Positions 5,556-11,186 of a DNA stretch of 13,712 nt are shown here, one piece after another. The notes beneath the pieces were generated by a model. That model searched no databases, was not told the origin of the DNA, and saw only the letters and a program-made list of their open reading frames with translations. This DNA comes from an uncultured Methanobrevibacter sp. (GTDB taxonomy: Archaea; Methanobacteriota; Methanobacteria; Methanobacteriales; Methanobacteriaceae): positions 1-13,712 of the forward strand of contig NZ_ONER01000052.1 in assembly GCF_900316895.1 (NCBI RefSeq), read 5' to 3'. The position numbers were made by a program, and so were the translations under genes. Every line of letters begins with the position of its first letter. The stretch's first letter is position 1.

Positions 5556-7392
5556 TTATAACGCTTTTCTTGGAAAGAATAACATTCTTATTGCCAGACA
5601 TTACCTTTACCTTATGTTTACCATAGCTAAGTTTTTTAGTGTTGAACTTGGCCACACCCTTCTTATTGGTTTTGACAGTGTAGGTCTTGTATTTCTTACC
5701 TGTGTATATCTTCAATTTAAGCTTGATACCTCTCATTGGCTTTTTGGTGCCTTTGTGTTTGAGGGTGACCTTGAAATATTTGGATTTCTTGTATTTGAAC
5801 TTGACCTTAGGGGCCTTCACGATGGCTTTTGTCTTTTTGACCTTAAGAGTAGTTGTTGTGAGGACACCTGGAACCTTGACGTATCTTTCATCACCAGGAT
5901 CACCGCCCGGAATGCAGAATGCCTCATAAACTGTTATCTTGTATTTGCCCGCATTCAGTTTGGATGCCTTTATTGTTGCTATCCCTTTGGAGTTGGTCTT
6001 GATTGGAATGAAATCTTTATTCTTGGATGATTTTGCAAATGCAAGAAGCAGAACTCTCACAGCAGGCTTACCAGATGGTGTGACGACCTTGATTTTTATG
6101 GTCTTTCCGGAGTAGTATGTTGTAACCAGCTTTTTTGAAGTCGCCTTGAGAAGGGCAATCGCATTCATATTGTTGTCAAGCGCCTTGTTTTTGAATGTTT
6201 TTGAATTGTCGAGAATGATTTTTGGGGATTTTACTGCAGATTCCTCGTTGGAAGTGAAATTACAATTGGTTATCTTAAGCAATCCAGGCACGTAGTCATC
6301 TTCGCCCACGTCATTGTCAGCAAATATCGCCCCCACAAGGTTGGCAGTGTTTTTGTCGAATGAACAGTTTGTGACATCAACATTATATCCGTAAATTGCT
6401 CCTCCTCTACCTCCATTGTATCCGGCTGAGTTGCTCCTGAATGTACATCCTATTGCATTAACAGTACCTGTATATACTGCACCTCCACGATAATCAAAGG
6501 AATCACGGATGAGTTTAACGTGATTGGACTCAAAGATTGTGTTTACAAGGTTGAGCTTGGTTCCATAAATCGCCCCACCAGCGTTGGCGTAATTTCCCTT
6601 AAAGAAGCAATCCGTAATTTTTGCACTTTCTTCAAATACTATTGCTCCCCCATAGCCTTGAGCATGGTTATTGATGAAACTGCAGTTTACTGTCTCAAGA
6701 TTATATGCATAAATCGCTCCTGCATCAGAATTGGGATGTTTTATATTTTTTCCAGGTTCTGCAACATAGTTGTTTGTAAAGTTGGAGTTTGTAATCTTGC
6801 ACAATCCTGAAGTGAACGCATAAATGGCGGCCCCACTCCAGTCCCTGTAATTGTTTTTGAAGCTACATCCATCGATGTTCACTTTGACTAGAATCTTTTC
6901 AACATACCCATCTGAATCGGCGAATATTGCACCGTCTTTTGCATTTATGAATGTTATGTTGTTGAAGTTTACTGTGACCTTCTTGGTAATGTGAAATATT
7001 CCTGAAAGCTTTTTGGCATCAAGTGTGGCACCGTTTACGCCGTTGAAGGTCAATGATTTTTTAACGGCAATTGTCTTGCCTGAACTTGTGTATGTGCCGT
7101 CAAGCTCTATCACATCCCCTGCCTTTGCGTTGTTTACTGTAGTTTGGATATTGGCAAATGTCTTGCCGGACGGCTTGACTGTGGCAGTCAATGGCCCATC
7201 ATCACTTTCCTGTGTGAAACTTGCCCCGTCATCTGAAGCGGACAAATCTTCACTGTTTTCCACCCCCAATGAATTATCCAAAGTGTTATTGGATGCATCA
7301 TACAAGTCAGAAGCTTGTGAAGCAGAAGCAAAACCTATAGTGAGCATCAGCAGCACAAGCATTGAAACTAGAAAACACTTGTCTTTTAACAT
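5545..7392 (-). CDS. Secreted adhesin-like protein: beta-helix repeats plus Ig-like domains
   Basis: 615 residues. The N-terminus is a signal peptide (residues 1 to about 25, hydrophobic LVSMLVLLMLTIGFASA). An acidic Ser/Asp/Glu stretch follows (about 30-66), then a right-handed beta-helix (about 75-400). Eight turns carry a G-A-I/V-Y/F motif, for example GGAIYG, GGAVYT and VGAIFA, and about eight carry F-x-x-N, as in polymorphic outer-membrane-type repeats. Two Ig-like beta-sandwich units follow (about 422-515 and 528-613), each with the S/N-KG-I/V-A linker found in Methanobrevibacter adhesin-like proteins. Many N-x-S/T sequons suggest glycosylation. No pseudomurein-binding repeat or C-terminal membrane helix is seen, so the anchor is unclear. 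The last 100 residues are lysine-rich with no Asp or Glu. The frame extends to a GTG at 7401, but that codon lies inside the Shine-Dalgarno GAGGTG (7399-7404), 6 bases before the ATG at 7392, so 7392 is the start. Confidence 0.9.
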   Translation of the reverse strand: MLKDKCFLVSMLVLLMLTIGFASASQASDLYDASNNTLDNSLGVENSEDLSASDDGASFTQESDDGPLTATVKPSGKTFANIQTTVNNAKAGDVIELDGTYTSSGKTIAVKKSLTFNGVNGATLDAKKLSGIFHITKKVTVNFNNITFINAKDGAIFADSDGYVEKILVKVNIDGCSFKNNYRDWSGAAIYAFTSGLCKITNSNFTNNYVAEPGKNIKHPNSDAGAIYAYNLETVNCSFINNHAQGYGGAIVFEESAKITDCFFKGNYANAGGAIYGTKLNLVNTIFESNHVKLIRDSFDYRGGAVYTGTVNAIGCTFRSNSAGYNGGRGGAIYGYNVDVTNCSFDKNTANLVGAIFADNDVGEDDYVPGLLKITNCNFTSNEESAVKSPKIILDNSKTFKNKALDNNMNAIALLKATSKKLVTTYYSGKTIKIKVVTPSGKPAVRVLLLAFAKSSKNKDFIPIKTNSKGIATIKASKLNAGKYKITVYEAFCIPGGDPGDERYVKVPGVLTTTTLKVKKTKAIVKAPKVKFKYKKSKYFKVTLKHKGTKKPMRGIKLKLKIYTGKKYKTYTVKTNKKGVAKFNTKKLSYGKHKVKVMSGNKNVILSKKSVIRIR

Positions 7393-7453
7393 TATTTTCA
7401 CCTCTTGAAATATTATAATCGGATATATAACTATTGTACCTACGAATATATAA
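7393..7453 (-). promoter_or_regulatory. Promoter and ribosome-binding site of the adhesin-like gene
   Basis: On the minus strand the Shine-Dalgarno GAGGTG (7399-7404) decides the ATG at 7392. TTATATAT (7446-7453) is a good archaeal TATA box, giving a leader of about 30 bases. A second element, GTTATATATC (about 7423-7431), is too close to keep the ribosome site in the transcript. Confidence 0.5.
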
Positions 7454-7495
7454 TCCTGTAATATAATTAATACATTTGTGTTGACATTCCCAAGA

Positions 7496-7546
7496 AAATA
7501 TAAAAACTTATAACAATGAGATTAGATAATTATATTAAACGGTGAT
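7496..7546 (+). promoter_or_regulatory. Promoter and ribosome-binding site of the small membrane protein pair
   Basis: AAATATAAAAA (7496-7506) is a TATA-like box about 50 bases before the ATG at 7550. GGTGAT (7541-7546), a direct match to the anti-Shine-Dalgarno, ends 3 bases before that ATG. The promoter is divergent from that of the adhesin-like gene, within a 157-base shared region. Confidence 0.5.
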
Positions 7547-7549
7547 ATT

Positions 7550-7921
7550 ATGGCTAAAACAGGTGCAGTTCTAACTGGATTTATACTAACAATCTTTGTA
7601 AAATTATTTTTTGCACCCTATGAATTTGTAGGATTATTGATTATAGGGTTCATTACAGGATATATTGCTCACTCCGGAGCATTAGGTGGCCTTTGGAATG
7701 CCGCACTTGCAGGAGCATTAGGTACAATCCTCAGTGCAATACTATTTGTTTTAGTTGCAACATTTGGAGGAAGTCTTGCAGGACCGTTTGGAGGATTGAC
7801 CGGATTTACCATTTCCGGAATTACCGGCCTGATTACTGTTATTGAAAGTTTAATTTATTATGCAATTGTAATGGGAATTACAGGAGCAATTGGAGGAGCG
7901 CTAGCTCCTAAAGAAGAATAG
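7550..7921 (+). CDS. Small glycine-rich membrane protein (DUF5518-like)
   Basis: 123 residues, almost entirely hydrophobic. About four membrane helices are likely, near residues 5-21, 25-41, 50-71 and 98-117. They are separated by glycine-rich turns (HSGALGGLWNAALAGALG, FGGSLAGPFGGLTG), and the protein ends in a short charged tail, PKEE. The alternating Gly/Ala-rich helices and length resemble small archaeal membrane proteins placed in DUF5518; this is recalled resemblance and the function is unknown. A good Shine-Dalgarno GGTGAT supports the ATG. It is the first gene of a probable two-gene operon, 15 bases before the next start, and is divergent from the secreted adhesin-like gene, which may mean joint cell-envelope roles or simply adjacency. 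No signal peptidase site or enzyme motif is seen. Confidence 0.8.
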   Translation: MAKTGAVLTGFILTIFVKLFFAPYEFVGLLIIGFITGYIAHSGALGGLWNAALAGALGTILSAILFVLVATFGGSLAGPFGGLTGFTISGITGLITVIESLIYYAIVMGITGAIGGALAPKEE

Positions 7922-7936
7922 TTTTGGAGATATTAA

Positions 7937-8338
7937 ATGAACAAGTTTACAAATTTTAATTTTAAGGCTTTAGTGTTTGGAGCGGCAATAGCCGGCGCAT
8001 TCATATTATTCGGATGGCAGATCAATGATTGGCTTTATCCATTTGCATCAATCGGACTTTTATATGCAGGATATGGTCAGAACAACTGGATAGAAGGAAC
8101 ATTGAGCGGTGCGATTGCATCAACACCTATCATTGTCCTGACATTCCAGGGATACATGGGCCAATTCGACGGATTTTTCTTAACTCAAAATGGAATGATC
8201 GCTTTAGCGGCAATGATATTAATTATTGGTGCATTCGTCGGTTTTGTTGGTGCATGGACAAAAAGAAGTCGTGAAAAAGCATTAGAACAACAAGCAAAAA
8301 TTGGTAAAAATAAAAATAAAAAGAAAAATAAAAAATAA
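7937..8338 (+). CDS. Small membrane protein with a lysine-rich cytoplasmic tail
   Basis: 133 residues with about four membrane segments (near 10-28, 31-46, 54-71 and 86-107), followed by a strongly basic tail (about 108-133, ending KNKNKKKNKK). By the positive-inside rule the tail should be cytoplasmic. Architecture and size parallel the preceding gene, so the two may be distant paralogues or partners in one membrane complex. No enzyme motif is recognised. A Shine-Dalgarno GGAGAT (7926-7931) lies 5 bases before the ATG. The 15-base gap from the previous stop indicates co-transcription. Its stop codon is inside the left arm of a 12-bp A/T hairpin shared with purP. The conceptual frame overlapping at 8029-8274 is a shadow of this gene. 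Confidence 0.8.
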   Translation: MNKFTNFNFKALVFGAAIAGAFILFGWQINDWLYPFASIGLLYAGYGQNNWIEGTLSGAIASTPIIVLTFQGYMGQFDGFFLTQNGMIALAAMILIIGAFVGFVGAWTKRSREKALEQQAKIGKNKNKKKNKK

Positions 8339-8360
8339 TAACTCTATGTTATTATTTTTT
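8330..8360. terminator. Bidirectional A/T hairpin terminator between convergent genes
   Basis: AAAAAATAATAA (8330-8341) pairs perfectly with TTATTATTTTTT (8349-8360), a 12-bp stem around the 7-base loop CTCTATG. It contains the stop codon of the small membrane protein (8336-8338), and the purP stop (8344-8346) is in the loop. Each strand ends in a T-run, so it can serve both genes. The plus-strand tail reads TTTTTTCTAATT, matching the T6-CTA tail of the terminators at 73-109 and 1841-1879. Confidence 0.65.
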
Positions 8361-9435
8361 CTAATTCATCTCTTTCTATACCGTTTTTGATTTCAAGAGC
8401 AATTCTTCTTCCCATACTCATTGGTTTACCGTAAGTTAGGTATGAGTAAGGAGAACCATCCATGAATGTGTTTGTTCCACCGTCGGTTCTTGCACTGATT
8501 TCAAAACAGATTACTTCTAGATTATCATTTACTAATGTTTGCATACAGAATGGTCCGTTTAATCCAGGAGCAACTAATTTTTTAGCACTTTCAGTTAATT
8601 TATCAGCAATGTCAAATACTTGTGGAAGTAAGGATTCACGAATTACAGCTGGGTGGTTACCAGTTACAACATAAGATGGGCTTAAATCAATATCCAATTG
8701 GTCTTTAGCAGGCATTCTGACAAAACCATCAATACTGGATTCATATCTTGTGTCCATACCCATTAATTCAACTTTATCATCAAGAGCTGAGTAGAAATAG
8801 TGGATACAATAATTACATCCTGAAACATACTCTTCAATGTGAGCTGCTTCAACGTCACTGTCCTCTAACCATCCACGTGCTTTCATTGCTTCTATTTTTG
8901 CATCGAATTCTTCGGTAGATGATGCTACAAAGTAACCTCTTCCACCTCTTGCACCTGGGAACTTGACCATTACCGGACGGTCAATTTCTGAAGGGTCATT
9001 GTATTTGAATGGTATTCTCACATCACCTTCAACAAGCAATGCTCTTTCCTTGTCTCTTTCAGCTTCCCATCTGAGTACGTCTCTGTTTCCAAACATTGGG
9101 ACATTGAACTTGTCTTCTACATTGTCAAGACCGGCATATGCAACAAAAGATCCATGAGGAACAACAATAGCATTCATATCTCTGAGTTTCTGTTGAACAT
9201 CTTCATTGACTATGTCTTTGAATTCATCAACAATGATGTATTCATCTGCAACGCCAAATCTTTGATATGGAACTTCTCTTCCTTTTTCACAAACGATAGC
9301 GGTTCTAAATCCTTCTTCTTTTGCACCTTGCAAAATATGTAAAGAAGTGTGGCTTCCGAGAGTAGCTATTGTGATTTCACTTTTGTCATAACCAGCCAAA
9401 ATATCTAAAATATCTTCCTTTTTAACTTCTCCCAT
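8344..9435 (-). CDS. purP: Formate-dependent FAICAR synthetase PurP (ATP-grasp)
   Basis: 363 residues, the usual PurP length. PurP, 5-formaminoimidazole-4-carboxamide ribonucleotide synthetase, uses ATP and formate to formylate AICAR in archaeal purine biosynthesis, replacing the folate-dependent transformylase half of PurH. The N-terminal domain has the PurP-typical LGSHTSLHILQGAKEEGFRT (26-45). The ATP-grasp core shows K158 and the glycine-rich FPGARGGRGYF (159-169), the hinge-region acidic pair in HIEEYVSG (199-206) and a metal-binding E312 in FEISARTDGG. The protein is cytoplasmic. A Shine-Dalgarno AGGAGA (9443-9448) lies 7 bases before the ATG. A perfect TTTATATA box (9461-9468) is close upstream, though at standard archaeal spacing it would start transcription inside the leader; another start may be used. 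It is a single-gene unit between convergent and divergent neighbours. No purine operon is visible around it. Confidence 0.93.
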   Translation of the reverse strand: MGEVKKEDILDILAGYDKSEITIATLGSHTSLHILQGAKEEGFRTAIVCEKGREVPYQRFGVADEYIIVDEFKDIVNEDVQQKLRDMNAIVVPHGSFVAYAGLDNVEDKFNVPMFGNRDVLRWEAERDKERALLVEGDVRIPFKYNDPSEIDRPVMVKFPGARGGRGYFVASSTEEFDAKIEAMKARGWLEDSDVEAAHIEEYVSGCNYCIHYFYSALDDKVELMGMDTRYESSIDGFVRMPAKDQLDIDLSPSYVVTGNHPAVIRESLLPQVFDIADKLTESAKKLVAPGLNGPFCMQTLVNDNLEVICFEISARTDGGTNTFMDGSPYSYLTYGKPMSMGRRIALEIKNGIERDELEKIIT

Positions 9436-9442
9436 TTTATCT

Positions 9443-9468
9443 TCTCCTAAAAGAATGATGTATATAAA
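9443..9468 (-). promoter_or_regulatory. purP ribosome-binding site and TATA box
   Basis: On the minus strand AGGAGA (9443-9448) is the ribosome site and TTTATATA (9461-9468) an exact archaeal TATA consensus. Their closeness is unusual: a start about 26 bases after the TATA centre falls at about 9438, beyond the Shine-Dalgarno. Either the real box lies further upstream in the A/T-rich 9469-9540 stretch or some transcripts are nearly leaderless. Confidence 0.45.
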
Positions 9469-9558
9469 TATGTTTTTAACAATTAATAAAGTTTTTTTAA
9501 TTAATTTTAATAGGCATTATTTACAGAACATTATATGATTAATTAAGGATTGAAAAAA

Positions 9559-10089
9559 ATGTTAATTGGTTTAATATCAGACACCCATATACCGGACAGA
9601 GCAAGAATATTGCCGCAAAATGTAATTGACGCATTCAGCGATGTGGAACTGATTCTGCATGCAGGAGATTTGACTTCACCGAAGGTCATAGATGAGCTGG
9701 AAGAGATTGCTCCGGTCATGGCAGTTCAGGGAAATATGGACAGGGCCAATGGAATAGACCTGCCAAAAGCAAAGATTGTTGAAGTTGAAGGCCTGAAAAT
9801 CGGATTAATACATGGAGAAGTATATCCAAGAGCAGACAGCGACCAATTATTGTATCTGGCCAAGGAATCGAATGTGGACATTCTGGTTTCAGGACATTCC
9901 CATCAGCCTAAAATCGAGCAAAAGGAAGGGATTTTGCTTTTAAATCCTGGAAGCCCTATTGTTCCAAGGCTTGCAGACAGGACTGTAATGCTACTTGAAG
10001 TCGAAAACAGGGCAGTTGATGTGGAAATCGTCAAGATTGGCTCACCGGTATGCAGTGCACTTGATTTTGACCAGTACAAGAGGGATTGA
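9559..10089 (+). CDS. YfcE/MJ0936-type metallophosphoesterase
   Basis: 176 residues of the calcineurin-like phosphoesterase fold in the small YfcE/MJ0936/Vps29-like branch. The two-metal ligand set is complete: D8 and H10 (SDTHIPD), D37 (HAGDL), N59 (GNMD), H85 (IHGE), and H113 and H115 (SGHSH), followed by NPGS. Family members hydrolyse phosphodiesters in vitro; the natural substrate here is unknown. The protein is cytoplasmic. The frame extends to a TTG at 9550, but AGGA (9546-9549) is the ribosome site and would touch that TTG, while it lies 9 bases before the ATG at 9559. The ATG also gives the normal start MLIGLISDTH. Only 1 base separates its stop from the methyltransferase ATG, so the two genes are almost certainly co-transcribed and perhaps translationally coupled. 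Confidence 0.9.
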   Translation: MLIGLISDTHIPDRARILPQNVIDAFSDVELILHAGDLTSPKVIDELEEIAPVMAVQGNMDRANGIDLPKAKIVEVEGLKIGLIHGEVYPRADSDQLLYLAKESNVDILVSGHSHQPKIEQKEGILLLNPGSPIVPRLADRTVMLLEVENRAVDVEIVKIGSPVCSALDFDQYKRD

Positions 10090-10090
10090 A

Positions 10091-10660
10091 ATGGGAAGCA
10101 AATGGCAAATGGAAAAACATAATGACCCATATTATAAAAAAGCTAAAAAAGAGGATTATCGTTCAAGAGCATCATATAAGCTCAAACAGCTTGATAAAAA
10201 ATATAAACTCATCAAACAGGGAAACACCGTAGTGGACCTCGGTGCGGCACCGGGAGGATGGTCACAGGTTGCCCTTGAAAAGGTGGGCGAAGAGGGAATC
10301 GTTGTTGGAGTTGACCTGAATAGGTTCAAGAAGTTCCATGAAGAAAACTACTATGGAATCAGAGGGGATTTCACAACACCTGAAGTCCAGGAAAAGATTA
10401 TGAAAATCATTGGCGGAAAGGCAAAGGTCGTAATGTCAGACGCATCACCTTCACTTTGCGGCATCAAGAATATCGACCAGCTCCGCTCCATCGATTTGAC
10501 ATATGCAGTTATTGGAATAGCTGAAAATATCCTGGAACCAAAAGGTAACCTTGTAATGAAGGTATTTCAGGGCCCTGAATATAAGGAAATGCTGGATTCA
10601 CTTAAAAGCAAATTCAGAAATGTCAGAACCACAAAACCAGAGAAAAAGAAAATAAATTAA
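10091..10660 (+). CDS. rlmE: RlmE/FtsJ-type 23S rRNA 2'-O-methyltransferase, short C-terminus
   Basis: 189 residues of the FtsJ/RrmJ family, which uses S-adenosylmethionine to methylate the 2'-OH of a uridine in the A-loop of large-subunit rRNA. Visible are SRASYKL (25-31), the SAM-binding VDLGAAPGGWSQ (48-59), MSDASPSLCG (115-124) and VMKVFQGPE (155-163). Aligned with E. coli RrmJ, the catalytic residues are K30, D117 and K157. The protein ends TTKPEKKKIN, where homologues continue with a roughly 15-25 residue strand carrying the S-x-E-x-Y segment and the fourth tetrad residue, Glu; that segment is absent. The other two frames past residue 183 do not encode it. The ATG at 10091, with GAGG at 10080-10083, is chosen over a TTG at 9995 inside the preceding gene. 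It is in an operon with the phosphoesterase, and its stop overlaps the convergent gene's stop by 3 bases. Confidence 0.88.
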   Translation: MGSKWQMEKHNDPYYKKAKKEDYRSRASYKLKQLDKKYKLIKQGNTVVDLGAAPGGWSQVALEKVGEEGIVVGVDLNRFKKFHEENYYGIRGDFTTPEVQEKIMKIIGGKAKVVMSDASPSLCGIKNIDQLRSIDLTYAVIGIAENILEPKGNLVMKVFQGPEYKEMLDSLKSKFRNVRTTKPEKKKIN

Positions 10661-11076
10661 AGTCCATTATAGGCTTCAGCAGCTGTTTTAAGTTTTTCTT
10701 TAGCAAAATCAATCCTACTGTCAACTTCATTGGATGGCTTACCTGCATCCAAAGCACTTTGGACATTCTGAATAGCCGAATCTGCCCGTGACAGCTCTAT
10801 TTTTGCATCATTATACACCTTGACATCATCAGGACCGCCAGCATAATAAGTTGCTTTGATATTCTCAAACTTGGCAGACAGATTGTTATATGAAGATCTT
10901 AACTCTGCAAGTTCATCATATTGAGTTCCAGAAGATATCTCGTTTGTAATTCCATTGGAAACAGTACTATAACCTACATATGCCACAACAATAATTGTCG
11001 AGATTATCATAATGACTCCAACGACAGAAATCAACATTGAAGTGGATTTGAATAAGCTTAATCTAGATTTTCTCAT
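10657..11076 (-). CDS. Small membrane-anchored helical protein of unknown function
   Basis: 139 residues. A basic N-terminus (MRKSRLSLFK) precedes one hydrophobic segment (about 14-36, MLISVVGVIMIISTIIVVAYVGY), which is best read as an uncleaved signal anchor with the rest outside the cell. Residues 52-137 are predicted mostly helical with heptad-like spacing: about 52-76, 82-111 and 115-137, with turns at AGGPDD and AGKPSN. This suggests a short helical bundle or coiled coil. No catalytic motif is seen and I do not recognise the family. A Shine-Dalgarno GAGGTT (11080-11085) lies close before the ATG, supporting translation. The gene converges on rlmE with overlapping stop codons (10657-10660) and is divergent from mcm, so it is transcribed alone. 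Confidence 0.7.
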   Translation of the reverse strand: MRKSRLSLFKSTSMLISVVGVIMIISTIIVVAYVGYSTVSNGITNEISSGTQYDELAELRSSYNNLSAKFENIKATYYAGGPDDVKVYNDAKIELSRADSAIQNVQSALDAGKPSNEVDSRIDFAKEKLKTAAEAYNGL

Positions 11077-11186
11077 ATTAACCTCAAAAATAAATCTATT
11101 AGTTAGTAATATATTGATTTTACTATATTAATGTTACTTATCAAATGCTCTTTGGTAATGTTTTTTAAGTATAAAAAAATAATATT

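Noticed and set aside
7393..7401. GTG at 7401 as the adhesin start
   Set aside because: The GTG is part of the Shine-Dalgarno GAGGTG serving the ATG at 7392.
7013..7408. 131-codon plus-strand frame opposite the adhesin N-terminus
   Set aside because: It mirrors the adhesin coding frame, has no promoter or ribosome site, and its composition is typical of a shadow.
9550..9558. TTG at 9550 as the metallophosphoesterase start
   Set aside because: The ribosome site AGGA directly touches it, leaving no spacing. The ATG at 9559 has proper spacing and the family N-terminus.
9995..10090. Longer rlmE start (TTG) inside the metallophosphoesterase gene
   Set aside because: The 32 extra residues do not resemble RlmE. 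The ATG at 10091 has its own GAGG site and gives the expected N-terminus.
10640..10700. Simple frameshift as the cause of the short RlmE
   Set aside because: The other two frames past residue 183 give either a quick stop or a sequence without the S-x-E-x-Y segment, so one indel does not restore it.
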